From NCBI GenBank assembly GCA_902386555.1, contig CABMJJ010000007.1:1-64000 (forward strand): DNA of 64,000 nt, in the 5' to 3' direction. The stretch is from Candidatus Bilamarchaeum dharawalense. Lineage in GTDB: Archaea; Micrarchaeota; Micrarchaeia; Anstonellales; Bilamarchaeaceae. Below are positions 16,997 to 26,190 of this stretch, piece by piece. Under the pieces are notes generated by a model. The model did not search any database. It was not told the DNA's origin and saw only the letters and a program-made list of their open reading frames with translations. The translations under genes and the position numbers were made by a program. How positions within the stretch are numbered: position 1 is the stretch's first letter; each line of letters begins with the position of its first letter.

Positions 16997-18382
16997 ATGA
17001 AAGAATATAAAACAATCACTGAAATCGCAGGTCCTCTGGTCGTAGTTTCCGATGTTAGCGGTGTGGCTTACAATGAAATCGTTGAAATTATGATGCCAAA
17101 TGGCGAAAGAAGAAAAGGTCAGGTGCTTGATGTTAGTACCAACACTGCAGTTGTGCAGGTCTTCGGTTCAACAACAGGTATTAGTACCACACAATCAACA
17201 GTTCGATTCCTTGGAGAAACAATGAGACTTGGATTGACCACAGATATGCTTGGTCGTGTTTTCACTGGTCTTGGTGAACCACGAGATAAGGGACCAAGAG
17301 TTATTCCAAAAGAAAAAGTAGACATTACCGGTCTTCCAATCAACCCATATTCACGTGAAATGCCAAACGAATTCATTCAAACAGGTGTTTCAACCATTGA
17401 TGGTATGAACACACTAGTCAGAGGTCAGAAATTGCCTATTTTCTCTGGTGCAGGTCTTCCCCACAACCAGCTAACTGTGCAGATTGCAAGGCAGGCAAAG
17501 GTCCGGGGAACTGGTGAAAAATTCGCAGTTGTTTTCGCAGCAATTGGTATTACACACGAAGAAGCTTCGTTTTTCATGAGGGACTTTGAAAAAACAGGTG
17601 CTTTGGAAAGTGCCGTGCTATTTTTGAACTTGGCTGATGATCCATCAGTTGAACGTATTATTACTCCACGTCTTGCTTTGACAACAGCTGAATATCTTGC
17701 CTACGAACAGGGGATGCACGTGCTTACGCTTATTACGGACATGACCAACTACTGCGAAGCCTTGCGTGAAATTTCGTCTGCAAGACAGGAAGTACCCGGT
17801 CGACGTGGTTATCCTGGTTACATGTACACAGACCTTTCAACAATTTATGAAAGAGCTGGCCGTGTTCGTGGAAGCAAAGGTTCGGTTACACAAATTCCTG
17901 TTTTAACCATGCCTGGTGATGATAAAACCCACCCAATTGCAGATCTAACTGGTTACATTACAGAAGGTCAGATTTTGCTTAGCAGAGATCTTCACAGAAA
18001 GAACATTTACCCACCAGTTGATCCATTACCTTCACTTTCAAGGTTGATGAACTCGGGTATCGGTGATAAGAAAACAAGAGAAGATCACAAGGGAGTTTCA
18101 GACCAGCTTTACGCAGGTTATGCAAACGGCAGAGATTTGAGAAGCTTAAGTGCAGTTGTAGGTGAAGAAGCATTATCTGCAACTGATAGGCGATTCCTGA
18201 GACTTGCTGATGAATTTGAAAAGAAATTTGTACAACAGGGTGCCTACGAAAACAGAGACATAGAAACAACTCTTGACATTGCATGGGATTTGCTTTCAAT
18301 TCTACCTGAAGAAGAACTCAAGAGAGTTAAGAAAGAACACATTCCAAAATACATGAAGAAAAACGGAAATGGGGATAGCTAA
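16997..18382 (+). CDS. atpB: A-type ATP synthase regulatory subunit B
   Basis: Subunit B alternates with A in the head and carries the non-catalytic nucleotide sites. The sequence of about 461 residues lacks a canonical P-loop, showing [20 protein letters not shown] where A has its Walker motif, as is typical. The segments [13 protein letters not shown] and [20 protein letters not shown] are family hallmarks. I choose the ATG at 16997, since GAGGTGA at 16985-16991 lies five bases before it and itself overlaps the atpA stop. Confidence 0.98.
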   Translation: MKEYKTITEIAGPLVVVSDVSGVAYNEIVEIMMPNGERRKGQVLDVSTNTAVVQVFGSTTGISTTQSTVRFLGETMRLGLTTDMLGRVFTGLGEPRDKGPRVIPKEKVDITGLPINPYSREMPNEFIQTGVSTIDGMNTLVRGQKLPIFSGAGLPHNQLTVQIARQAKVRGTGEKFAVVFAAIGITHEEASFFMRDFEKTGALESAVLFLNLADDPSVERIITPRLALTTAEYLAYEQGMHVLTLITDMTNYCEALREISSARQEVPGRRGYPGYMYTDLSTIYERAGRVRGSKGSVTQIPVLTMPGDDKTHPIADLTGYITEGQILLSRDLHRKNIYPPVDPLPSLSRLMNSGIGDKKTREDHKGVSDQLYAGYANGRDLRSLSAVVGEEALSATDRRFLRLADEFEKKFVQQGAYENRDIETTLDIAWDLLSILPEEELKRVKKEHIPKYMKKNGNGDS

Positions 18383-18391
18383 GGGGGTTTC

Positions 18392-18414
18392 AAAAAGAAC
18401 CGTGGGTTCTTTTT
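18392..18414 (+). repeat. Intercistronic hairpin between subunits B and D
   Basis: A perfect 10-base-pair hairpin with arms AAAAAGAACC and GGTTCTTTTT and a three-base loop lies between the stop of subunit B and the GAGGG site of subunit D. The same arms recur at 24289-24311, and close relatives lie at 30576-30597 and 25211-25285. The T5 on the descending arm resembles a partial intrinsic terminator, which would lower expression of subunit D relative to A and B. Confidence 0.75.
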
Positions 18415-18427
18415 AGAGGGAACATAA

Positions 18428-19084
18428 ATGGGAGCAACGGACGTAAATCCAACAAGGATGGAACTGATAAAAACCAAGGAGCGCATTACGCTAGCAGTTA
18501 AAGGGCACAAGCTCCTGAAACAAAAAAGAGATGCGCTTATTTTGGAATTTTTCAAGATTCTTAAAAAGGCACAGGATCTCCGTGGCCAGCTTGCCCAACG
18601 AATGGCCCAGGGATATCACTCTCTTGCTCTTGCTGAAACATACCATAACATGCAGGAACTGACCAAGGTATCGCTTGATCTTAAGAAAGAGATAGACATT
18701 GACATTGAAGTTAGAAATGTCATGGGCGTAAAAATACCTAATATAGATGCAAAAATGGAACATAAACACTTTCTTAGCTTGCCAACCTATTCGGTGGCAG
18801 CCACAAGCGCAAAGATCGATGCGGCAGTTGATGATTTTAATGAAATATTGCAGATGGTGATCCGATTGGCTGAAACCGAGACTGCAATGAAAAGACTAAT
18901 CGTTGAGATAGAAAAAACGAAAAGAAGGGTTAATGCTCTTGAGTTCGTGCTTATTCCAAGGCTCGAGGAGACTAAGAAATCTATTACCTTCAGACTTGAA
19001 GAAATGGAAAGAGACAGTTTTGTCAGCCTAAAAGCAATTAAAAGAAAATTAGATAAAGAAAAGAAAGCAAAAATGGCAGGTTAG
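18428..19084 (+). CDS. atpD: A-type ATP synthase subunit D (central shaft)
   Basis: Subunit D is the long antiparallel coiled coil that turns inside the A3B3 head. The 218-residue sequence begins with NPTRMELIKTKERITLAVKG and ends with VNALEFVLIPRLEETKKSI, both canonical ends of the family that contact the head and subunit F. It is the last gene of the operon and is separated from subunit B by a hairpin. Confidence 0.97.
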   Translation: MGATDVNPTRMELIKTKERITLAVKGHKLLKQKRDALILEFFKILKKAQDLRGQLAQRMAQGYHSLALAETYHNMQELTKVSLDLKKEIDIDIEVRNVMGVKIPNIDAKMEHKHFLSLPTYSVAATSAKIDAAVDDFNEILQMVIRLAETETAMKRLIVEIEKTKRRVNALEFVLIPRLEETKKSITFRLEEMERDSFVSLKAIKRKLDKEKKAKMAG

Positions 19085-19095
19085 ACTTTCTTTGG

Positions 19096-20256
19096 CTAAT
19101 TGTATCTCGAAGCATTGCATGTTTTTCCATCATGAGTATGTGCATGCATATCCTCAGCTAGTTTTAGATAGCGAGTTAACGCTTGAACACAGGTATGGTC
19201 AGCGATTATTTTGAATAAATCAGAAAAGTCAACTCTGATTCGGCTACTACCAAGCCCGTGAAAACCAGAGATTAGAGGGATTACGGCACCTAGAGGTTCA
19301 CGGAGTTTGGCTTGCGCCCTATCGCAAAGCATCTTTTCCATTGCTTTTACAGTATGACAGGGTTGGCAACCAGTATCATGAACAACATCGGTTTCTAGGA
19401 TAGTTCTAACGCTAGTAATACCGCTAACATCTCGTCCGGTTAGCTCCCCTGCCATTTTTATAGCAGTTTCACCATCTCTGGGAAGCCAAAGACCGGCACC
19501 ACGATAAAGCATATGGCCAAGGGTAGTAGGATCTATATTTGGAAGAGCAGTTGGATTGGTTCTAACAGCTGCCATCAAGCGTTCGGTCTGAAGTGAAACC
19601 GAACGAAGTGTTGCCAATGATAAAAGTGCATCATCTGATAGAATTTCGTAGCCAGTAACCGCAGAAGTCACTCTAATCGGAATAGGTCTTGGAAATGGAT
19701 AGCCAAGAATCTGTGGCTCGGGTTCTGGAATAAAAACCACTGGCAATGCTTGGACAACCTCTCCGCCAACAACAGAAAGAAGGGCTCTGGTGCCTTTAAT
19801 ATGGGGTGAATTGCCATCATAATGCATATAACCAACAAAAGATGGGAGACCAAGCCTGCGCAGTACACCCACAGTAAGCAGAACCAGATCTTCTAGATCA
19901 ATTGCCCTGGCATTGCCGTAGGGAGTTGAGATTGGTTCCTTGGAAGCAACATCACCAGATGAGAAAGATGGCAAACTTTTGAACGAAAATACAAATGGTG
20001 TATCCAACAATGGCCTTTCAATTTGTAGGGTATTAACTGGCAAAAGAGTTAGCGCGGTTGCAGATACTGGGTCCATGCCGCTTGAGGTCATTTTAGCTAA
20101 GACAGCCTCGAGAATAGGTGCAAGAGAATGTTTTGAATCTGAAAATGGACCTTCAAGACCTAATCCTGTATTGCCCATATCATTTCTGAATTTTCTAACT
20201 TGAGCATGGATAGCTCTGTCAGTAGGCATATTAACTATAAATACTGATTTTGACAT
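19096..20256 (-). CDS. Orphan protein, unknown
   Basis: The product has about 386 residues, with no signal peptide and no clear membrane helix. A segment near 115-160 (DLEDLVLLTVGVLRRLGLPS followed by a Tyr/His/Asp loop) vaguely resembles the core of transglutaminase-like domains, but the catalytic Cys is absent, so I do not assign it. A CQPC pair near residue 300 and His-rich HAHTHDGKTC near the end could bind metal. A minus-strand TATA-like TTTTTATAAC at about 20277-20286 lies about 25 bases before ATG 20256, implying a leaderless mRNA and favouring this start over ATG 20268. Confidence 0.72.
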   Translation of the reverse strand: MSKSVFIVNMPTDRAIHAQVRKFRNDMGNTGLGLEGPFSDSKHSLAPILEAVLAKMTSSGMDPVSATALTLLPVNTLQIERPLLDTPFVFSFKSLPSFSSGDVASKEPISTPYGNARAIDLEDLVLLTVGVLRRLGLPSFVGYMHYDGNSPHIKGTRALLSVVGGEVVQALPVVFIPEPEPQILGYPFPRPIPIRVTSAVTGYEILSDDALLSLATLRSVSLQTERLMAAVRTNPTALPNIDPTTLGHMLYRGAGLWLPRDGETAIKMAGELTGRDVSGITSVRTILETDVVHDTGCQPCHTVKAMEKMLCDRAQAKLREPLGAVIPLISGFHGLGSSRIRVDFSDLFKIIADHTCVQALTRYLKLAEDMHAHTHDGKTCNASRYN

Positions 20257-20331
20257 AATTATAAACATGTAGAATAAGTTATAAAAAGTTAACCGAAATG
20301 GCTCTACTCAATAGAATTAGACTGTAGACTA

Positions 20332-21333
20332 TTAATTTTTAGAGGCCACCCAGATATTCCAAGCAAGTTTAGGATTTCCATTAGATGAAAAAAGACCCAT
20401 GCTATCAAATGGTTTGGTTGTATTTTGATCATAGAGGAAACTCCAGACCACAAATTCCGGATTAAGATTTTTAGTGCGGTTGAAGAAAACTGAAACAAAT
20501 TCTGCTTGTTTTTCTTCGCTACTTTCCCACCCAACAGGCTCTGCAGCACTATGCCAACCTATTTCAGTAAACGCTATGGGTTTTGAGGTATGAGTTAGGA
20601 TATCAGAATAGTAATCTGCTGGTATTTCCGATGGGGACTTGTAAACTAGACCAGGGTAGGTAGTAAAAGCGAGGATATCGGATTTTGGAAATTTATCAAG
20701 CAATGACCACTCAGCTTGGCTATTTGGCGTACCAAAAAATCCCAGCCCTTTCAACTTTTCCAATTGGAAAACCGTAAAGATTTTTGTATTTGGGGATTTT
20801 GCTTTAACTGCGTCATAAACTTCACCATAGAATTGAACAAAATTTTCAAACTCTGCGGGTGATTTTTCAGATAGAACATTTGTTTCGATACCAAAACCAA
20901 GGTAGGCTGGCTTGTATTGTTCCGCAAACGCAACTGCTTTTGCCTTGTAATCTGACTTGGTCTTTTCATCAAATGGCCTTAGTAATTGACCATTAGATTG
21001 AGTAAAAAATTGAACTTCTATGACCGGGGTATAATCATAGGTAGAAGCGAGCTCAGCTGTAACCTCTGGCCCATTTTTATCTCCTCCCAATTCATTCCAA
21101 TCCCCGGCCCACGCCACGATCTGGCCAGCTTGTTTAGCTTTAACAAAAAAATCAGTGAAATCATTAGACTGGAAACTTTTTGGGGTAATTGTAACCCCTT
21201 TCAGCACAGTACCATTAAGGTTAGGCATATTTGGGGTTGGAGATTTCTGCTGGCCACAACCAGATAGTAGGACTAGAGTGATGGTAAATAATACAACCAA
21301 CCACAAAAAAAATTTATTTTTTATATGCAACAT
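20332..21333 (-). CDS. Secreted lipoprotein with glycoside hydrolase-like TIM barrel
   Basis: The precursor has a signal peptide ending in a lipobox (VLLSGCG, Cys near residue 26), so it should be lipid-anchored outside the cell. The mature part looks like a clan GH-A barrel, for example GH53-like endo-galactanases: GFGIETNVL holds a plausible acid/base Glu, and IAFTEIGWHS a plausible nucleophile Glu. Substrate cannot be told. Start at ATG 21333 overlaps the end of the upstream propeller gene by 20 bases, showing operon organisation. Confidence 0.8.
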   Translation of the reverse strand: MLHIKNKFFLWLVVLFTITLVLLSGCGQQKSPTPNMPNLNGTVLKGVTITPKSFQSNDFTDFFVKAKQAGQIVAWAGDWNELGGDKNGPEVTAELASTYDYTPVIEVQFFTQSNGQLLRPFDEKTKSDYKAKAVAFAEQYKPAYLGFGIETNVLSEKSPAEFENFVQFYGEVYDAVKAKSPNTKIFTVFQLEKLKGLGFFGTPNSQAEWSLLDKFPKSDILAFTTYPGLVYKSPSEIPADYYSDILTHTSKPIAFTEIGWHSAAEPVGWESSEEKQAEFVSVFFNRTKNLNPEFVVWSFLYDQNTTKPFDSMGLFSSNGNPKLAWNIWVASKN

Positions 21334-22249
21334 AGATATCCGCTTCAATCATCGTGTTATTATTGTAAAAATGATGGACAAAATACAGATTACCATGATT
21401 ATCAAGACTCGGTTCACCTGCAAATTGTGAGATTATAAGCTCTGGCTCAGCCCAGCTCCCATTAATTTTCGTGGATCGAAAAATAGCAGGAGAACCTTGG
21501 TAGAACCTCAAGAACCAAAGCTCATTACCGTCTTGACTTAGAAATGGCCAGCCCTCATTATCCAGGGTGTTGACAACCAGAACATTTTCAGGCTCTGCCC
21601 ACTGTCCATTGGATTTTTTTGTAACCCAGAGGTCAAGCCCTCCTTTGCCACCAGCTCTAGATGAATGGAAATACAGTTCATCGCCACCAGTATTAATGTG
21701 AAGTTCCCCTACTTCGTAACTTGGTTTGAATTGATCTCCTGCATATTTCCAGTTTTGCCAGATGCCATTTTTGTTCATCTCCGCAGTAAACCAATTGATT
21801 CCAGTATAGCCTTCTCTTGCCGAACAAAACCACATCGTGGTATCTTGAACAAACTCGCAACCATCAAGAGCAAGTTTCCCTGAATCTTGCAAAACCACTC
21901 TTTCAGATTTGGTCCAGGTACCATTAACTTTTTTTGAAACGTAAATACCAGTAACCCCATCTGCTACCTGCTTTTCCACAGGAATCCTGACGTCAGGTGT
22001 AAAGAAGAAATAAAGAGTATTACCATCAGGAGTTATGAATGGAGAATCCTCCCCGCCAGGTGTGTTTATAGCACTTGAAAGGGGGATAGGTTCGTTCCAG
22101 TCTGATGAATGTAATATTGGAGGGTAGATATCAGTTTGCGGAGTCATTTTTATGGCATCTGATGGGATAGCGTCTAAACGATCTTTAGTTGCTGGACTAG
22201 TACAACCATAAAAAAGAAGGATAAGCGATAATAAAAAATACAGTTTCAT
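21314..22249 (-). CDS. Secreted PD40 beta-propeller lipoprotein
   Basis: The 311-residue protein has a short signal peptide with lipobox LFYGCTS. The mature part contains repeated blades of the PD40/WD40-like type (TolB-like), such as SPFITPDGNTLYFFF near residue 70, LYFHSSRAGGKGGLDLWVTK near 195-215 and PFLSQDGNELWFLRF near 235. Such propellers bind proteins or glycans at the cell surface. It is the first gene of a pair with the TIM-barrel lipoprotein, whose start lies inside its 3' end. Confidence 0.85.
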   Translation of the reverse strand: MKLYFLLSLILLFYGCTSPATKDRLDAIPSDAIKMTPQTDIYPPILHSSDWNEPIPLSSAINTPGGEDSPFITPDGNTLYFFFTPDVRIPVEKQVADGVTGIYVSKKVNGTWTKSERVVLQDSGKLALDGCEFVQDTTMWFCSAREGYTGINWFTAEMNKNGIWQNWKYAGDQFKPSYEVGELHINTGGDELYFHSSRAGGKGGLDLWVTKKSNGQWAEPENVLVVNTLDNEGWPFLSQDGNELWFLRFYQGSPAIFRSTKINGSWAEPELIISQFAGEPSLDNHGNLYFVHHFYNNNTMIEADIYVAYKK

Positions 22250-22292
22250 GAGTATGAATCGTAGGGTTAAATTAAAATTCTTGCCTGAACAG

Positions 22293-22940
22293 TTACTTTC
22301 TTTTCTTTGTTACTCTCCAGTAAAGGTAAACAGCGAGTATTAGGAGAAGAACGATGGGCAGAGCATATAGGAATGTCCAATCCTGCGAAACGTATACCTG
22401 CGGTGGGTTTTCAATTGGTTTTGTTGATGAAAGCGCATCTACGGTTACTGATTGGATTATTTGACCATTTCTAATGATGGAAACGCGATAGGTACCATTC
22501 ACTTGTAATGGTAAGGTAAAGGTACCAGCCTCATCGGTCTTACCCGTGTAGATCTTTCCAACCGGATCGACTATTTGGTAATCACAATTCTTACACACTT
22601 GTTCTTCCTGAAGAACAGTGCAGGTTTTGTTTGTACCTACCAATCCATTATTTGGACAATTTAGGTTTTCGTTTAATGGCACGCAGGCATAGTTCTTGCA
22701 AGTATAACCATCTGAACAAACTGGGCAGGTAGTGTTGATTAGAATGGTATTGTTTTCAGTTGAGATATTGTGATCGGAAGGGAAGGTATTATTTTCTTGA
22801 GGTATTGTAATATTCCCAGGTGGTATTTCAACAGTACACAGAGTCAGATCAAAATTAAGTTCATCTGCTTTTTCATAGCCAGATTTAGTCTCTGAATTAA
22901 TCAGTCTATAGCTTCCATTTTGTGAGATCGTGAATAGTGC
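22293..22940 (-). pseudogene. C-terminal part of a frameshifted surface protein
   Basis: This open frame continues the beta-helix gene at 22901-23536 after a +1 shift near 22940. It encodes a linker, a Cys-rich segment (CPVCSDGYTCKNYACVP and CKNC), a carboxypeptidase-regulatory-like beta domain with TGKTDEAGTFTLPLQVNGTYRV, and a C-terminal membrane helix followed by RVTKKRK. The only available start within it is a GTG at 22682, far inside, with no ribosome binding site. I therefore read it as the anchor half of one broken gene, either a real frameshift or an assembly indel. Confidence 0.65.
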
Positions 22941-23536
22941 TCGTCCATTGGACCTTGGATGTAAACCCCATATCTACAGTCATACACACTACCATCAGAT
23001 ATTGTTGAAAAACTATCCCAGGACAACAGATAACCAATATCAGTATTGTGAATATTTATGTGTGAAAAATTACTGTATGATGCAAAACCGAGAACCCCAT
23101 AACCATCTATTTCACCATCATCACCAAGAAGTTCTGAAATGTCTATGTTATCGATATTCAAATGAGCGCCTTCTGCCCAAATACCCGACTCTCCATAATT
23201 AAGTGACGTTTCAATAGTAAAATTAGAAAAATTTACATTGTCCGCCAGGATTTTTACGACTCCTGTACCATCAGGTGAAGCAAGCTTTACTCCGGACTCG
23301 TACCCATAAAGATTAATTTGCTTTTCAATCAGGATATTTTCATAATAAGGTTCGGTGCCATTAGCACATACAATGATTGTATCACCATCCACCGAATCGT
23401 CTATGGCAGATTGAATTGTTGAGTAATAGGAGTCTCCTAGAGTACAGACAACGGTTGTATATACGACTAGCGTCTGAGTTGCAAAAATAGGTAGGGAAAA
23501 AAGAATTAGAAATAGCAGAATAGAACCAAAACGCAT
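22901..23536 (-). pseudogene. N-terminal part of a frameshifted beta-helix surface protein
   Basis: The frame encodes a signal peptide (about residues 1-20) and then a right-handed parallel beta-helix of the pectin-lyase type, with DSYYSTIQSAIDDSVDGDTI (the standard opening of such domains) and repeated coils rich in Asn, Ile and Gly. The last 18 codons before the stop look out of frame. The +1 frame from about 22940 onwards continues into a Cys-rich region and a membrane anchor. The intact protein would have about 410 residues and be displayed on the cell surface. Confidence 0.7.
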
Positions 23537-23650
23537 GAGAGTATAGGTTAACGAAGACTTAAATAGCTAATTTTTCGATAACGACACGAATTTCGGCTAG
23601 GACCGAATCAAAAAAGAAATGGTTTAAATATTGCCAGAGTTAGCTAGAAC

Positions 23651-24277
23651 ATGAAAATGTTCATATTTGCAATGTTGGTGTTTGCAGGTGGGTTACTATT
23701 TTTTGGCTGTTTGGGTGACAACCAACCAGGTAATGGAACTGTGGTCGGAAATGACAGTGATTCACACGGATGTAAATTGTCTGCCGGCTATAACTGGTGT
23801 GATGCTAAACAAAAGTGTATACGTCCATGGGAAGAGAATTGCACAGTAATGTGTCCAGATGACGCGAGAGTATGTCCGGATGGTAGTGCAGTAGGCAGAA
23901 CCGGACCCAATTGTACATTTGCACCATGTCCAGATTATTCAAACATCACAAACTTTGATGAATGTGCTGCTGCAGGATATCCAATACTTGAAAGCTATCC
24001 ACCACAGTGCAGAACTCCAGACAATAGGACATTTGTACAGAAAATAAATGGAACACTTACCGAGGTAACATGCACCACTGCAGGTGGACATTGGAATCCC
24101 TGCGGATCAGCCTGCCGAGGTGCACTGGAAGGAACTATATGTACCCTACAATGCGTACAATACTGTGAGTGCGGAGGAATAGCTGGTTTTAATTGCCCAG
24201 ATAGTTATTACTGTACAGACTATTTACCAGAAAATGCTGCAGATGCCATGGGCATTTGCAAGCCAATATCAAATTAA
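23651..24277 (+). CDS. Cysteine-rich lipoprotein
   Basis: The 208-residue precursor has a signal peptide with lipobox FFGCLG and a mature part with more than twenty Cys, consistent with a disulfide-stabilised extracellular protein. Recognisable modules are GYNWCDAKQKCIRPWEENC near 48-66 and VCPDGSAVGRTGPNC near 77-92, motifs that recur in predicted secreted proteins of archaea and candidate-phyla bacteria. Several N-x-S/T sequons could be glycosylated. Function unknown. It is followed by a hairpin and the SIMPL gene. Confidence 0.8.
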   Translation: MKMFIFAMLVFAGGLLFFGCLGDNQPGNGTVVGNDSDSHGCKLSAGYNWCDAKQKCIRPWEENCTVMCPDDARVCPDGSAVGRTGPNCTFAPCPDYSNITNFDECAAAGYPILESYPPQCRTPDNRTFVQKINGTLTEVTCTTAGGHWNPCGSACRGALEGTICTLQCVQYCECGGIAGFNCPDSYYCTDYLPENAADAMGICKPISN

Positions 24278-24288
24278 AAAGGAGATTC

Positions 24289-24311
24289 AAAAAGAACCTA
24301 AGGTTCTTTTT
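24289..24311 (+). repeat. Intercistronic hairpin before the SIMPL gene
   Basis: A perfect hairpin with arms AAAAAGAACC and GGTTCTTTTT and loop TAA lies between the lipoprotein stop and the GAGGTGA site of the next gene. Its arms are identical to those of the hairpin at 18392-18414. Confidence 0.75.
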
Positions 24312-24324
24312 ATGAGGTGAAAAT

Positions 24325-25179
24325 ATGAAAGAAGGTTACGAAGACGGTGGAGGTTGCGGAAAGATGATGATTTTTGCAGCTCTTCTACTTGCTTTAGGTA
24401 TGATAGGAGGGGGATATATGCTAGCTCAAGGAGATTATTCACCAAAAGTGGATTTGTCTCACTTTAATAGCACCCCCAATGTTTATGTTTCAAGTGCACC
24501 ACCAGAACATGATTTGAGTGTTTCTGCTACGGCAACAAGAAAAGTTGCCCCAGACTTACTTCAGATAGATCTTAGAGTGGAAACTGAAGCATTGAATGCT
24601 AAGGATGCACAACAGCAAAATGCCCAGGTAATGACTGATCTTTTAACCAAGTTAAAGAATCTTGGTATTCCAGAAGAAAAGATACAAACCTCTTCCTACA
24701 GCGTTGATGAGGTAAGAGAAAGCAACTATGTATGTGATAAGGATGACAGAAACTGTCACTGGGATTACGAATTAAAAGGATACAAAGCAGTTCACAGACT
24801 CACAGTAGATGTAGAACAGCTAGATAAAGGTGGAGATGTTATAGATGCTGCAGCAACCGCAGGTGTGAATCAAACTTTTGTTGACTCTGTTTCATTCACA
24901 TTAAAGGAAACAACAAGAAGCGAAATGGCAAAAACACTATTGCAAGAGGCAGCAGTTGCAGCAAAAGCAAAAGCCCAGAGAATTGCCACCGGTTTAGAGA
25001 TTACACTTGGAAAGGTAGTCTATGCAAGTGAAAACAGCTATGCAACTCCGTATTACTACAATAACTACAAGGCATTGCCATCAGCAGGTGCATCCTATGA
25101 AGATGTATCAACCACAATTTCGCCAGGCCAGGTTGATATGAGTGCATCGGTTAGTGTATCCTACGAGTTAAACAACTAA
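24325..25179 (+). CDS. SIMPL domain (DUF541) membrane-anchored protein
   Basis: The 284-residue protein has an N-terminal membrane helix (about 12-34) and an extracytoplasmic SIMPL/DUF541 domain with LSVSATATRKVAPDLLQIDL, LKNLGIPEEKIQTSSYSV and VYASENSYATPYYYNN. The family forms oligomeric periplasmic assemblies in bacteria; its archaeal role is unclear, with stress protection suggested in some cases. A good GAGGTGA site precedes the ATG. It lies within the block of secreted proteins. Confidence 0.92.
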   Translation: MKEGYEDGGGCGKMMIFAALLLALGMIGGGYMLAQGDYSPKVDLSHFNSTPNVYVSSAPPEHDLSVSATATRKVAPDLLQIDLRVETEALNAKDAQQQNAQVMTDLLTKLKNLGIPEEKIQTSSYSVDEVRESNYVCDKDDRNCHWDYELKGYKAVHRLTVDVEQLDKGGDVIDAAATAGVNQTFVDSVSFTLKETTRSEMAKTLLQEAAVAAKAKAQRIATGLEITLGKVVYASENSYATPYYYNNYKALPSAGASYEDVSTTISPGQVDMSASVSVSYELNN

Positions 25180-25210
25180 TTTTTTAATTTTTTCAAATTT
25201 AAAGGAGATT

Positions 25211-25285
25211 AAAAAGGTGTTGTGAAATCTCGTTTCACAACTGTCTTGAACGGTTCGCCGTTCAAGGACAACCTAGGTCCTTTTT
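25211..25285 (+). repeat. Compound hairpin element between the SIMPL and DUF457 genes
   Basis: Two perfect 9-base-pair hairpins, GTTGTGAAA with TTTCACAAC (25219-25241) and CTTGAACGG with CCGTTCAAG closed by a TTCG tetraloop (25245-25266), are enclosed by AAAAAGG (25211-25217) and CCTTTTT (25279-25285). The outer arms resemble the simpler hairpins at 18392, 24289 and 30576. The element has the form of a multi-branched RNA and ends in a T-tract, so it may act as a terminator or processing site. Confidence 0.65.
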
Positions 25286-25308
25286 AATTTTCTTTTCCTT
25301 TTTATTAT

Positions 25309-25767
25309 ATGCGTTGGCGTTCCCATGCCGTAATAGGTGCTTTATGCTCAGTGCTAATACTTTACCTACTTAGTACACATGAGGTTAGTGATCTTCTGGT
25401 AATAGCAATATTTGGTGCACTTAGCGCATTGACACCAGATTTAGACCATGAAATGAGCAAGGGTCGAAAACTTCTGGATATTGGATTTATTTTTTCAAGT
25501 TTTGCCATTCTTTATTGGTCTGGATGTCATGGTGAAATATGCAGTCCAGATGTTTCGATTTTCATCATGTGGTTGGCAGTTCTGGGCGGTTATTTTCTAT
25601 TATTCCGATTTTTCAAACCAAAACATAGGGGGATTACCCATTCGTTGGTTGCAACTTTTGTTTTTGGGATGATAATTTATGTCTTACTGGATTGGAAGTT
25701 TACAGTAGTGGGCGTCCTAGGATACCTATCACATTTATTGGCAGACAAAGAGATAAAACTAATATAG
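25309..25767 (+). CDS. YdjM/DUF457-family membrane protein (predicted metal-dependent hydrolase)
   Basis: The 152-residue protein has four membrane helices and the family histidines and acids: MRWRSHAVIGAL at the start, ALTPDLDHEMSKGR near residue 43-56, KHRGITHSLVAT near 105-116 and LSHLLADK near the end. These motifs define the YdjM group of predicted membrane metal-dependent hydrolases; in E. coli YdjM is a LexA-regulated membrane protein. The substrate is unknown. Confidence 0.9.
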   Translation: MRWRSHAVIGALCSVLILYLLSTHEVSDLLVIAIFGALSALTPDLDHEMSKGRKLLDIGFIFSSFAILYWSGCHGEICSPDVSIFIMWLAVLGGYFLLFRFFKPKHRGITHSLVATFVFGMIIYVLLDWKFTVVGVLGYLSHLLADKEIKLI

Positions 25768-26139
25768 CTAGATTGATGCCTCTTTTTTTACTTCACAACG
25801 GATATTCACGGATTTTTCCAATCTGTGTTCTATTACACCATCCCGGCTGAATGAGTAAACAATTATGGAACATTTGTACATGCGCGGATGGGTTAACGTT
25901 GTGCTGTATACGCGTACGGCTTTTTCCAAAAATTCATTTTTGCCGATTATACCGATCCTCACACGGCCTTTGCTCAGAGAATTGTGAGGACTAAGCGAAA
26001 GGTGTTCTGGAACCGAAATGTCAGCTTCCATCCACACTGCATGCTCCTTGGGATTCTCTGCACGTATGATTAGTTCAACGTGGTGGTTTGTATAACCAAA
26101 AAGCACATCCGGATGACAGCGAACATTGACATTTACCAC
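25768..26139 (-). CDS. Beta-rich protein, unknown
   Basis: The 123-residue protein alternates short hydrophobic strands and polar turns, with VELIIRAENPKEHAVWMEAD and FLEKAVRVYSTTLTHPRMYK, a pattern like an immunoglobulin-type beta sandwich. It has no signal peptide, so it is probably cytoplasmic. It is divergent from the winged-helix gene with a gap of about 50 bases, so the two may share a control region. Its stop abuts that of the convergent membrane-protein gene. I do not recognise the family. Confidence 0.7.
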   Translation of the reverse strand: MVNVNVRCHPDVLFGYTNHHVELIIRAENPKEHAVWMEADISVPEHLSLSPHNSLSKGRVRIGIIGKNEFLEKAVRVYSTTLTHPRMYKCSIIVYSFSRDGVIEHRLEKSVNIRCEVKKEASI

Positions 26140-26190
26140 GAGAGTTACTTACACAACTATTATTATAATCTTTCTCATAGAAATCGAACC

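Noticed and set aside
19096-20256. Transglutaminase-like enzyme
   Set aside because: Only a loose resemblance near residues 115-160; the catalytic Cys is absent and the spacing of His and Asp does not fit.
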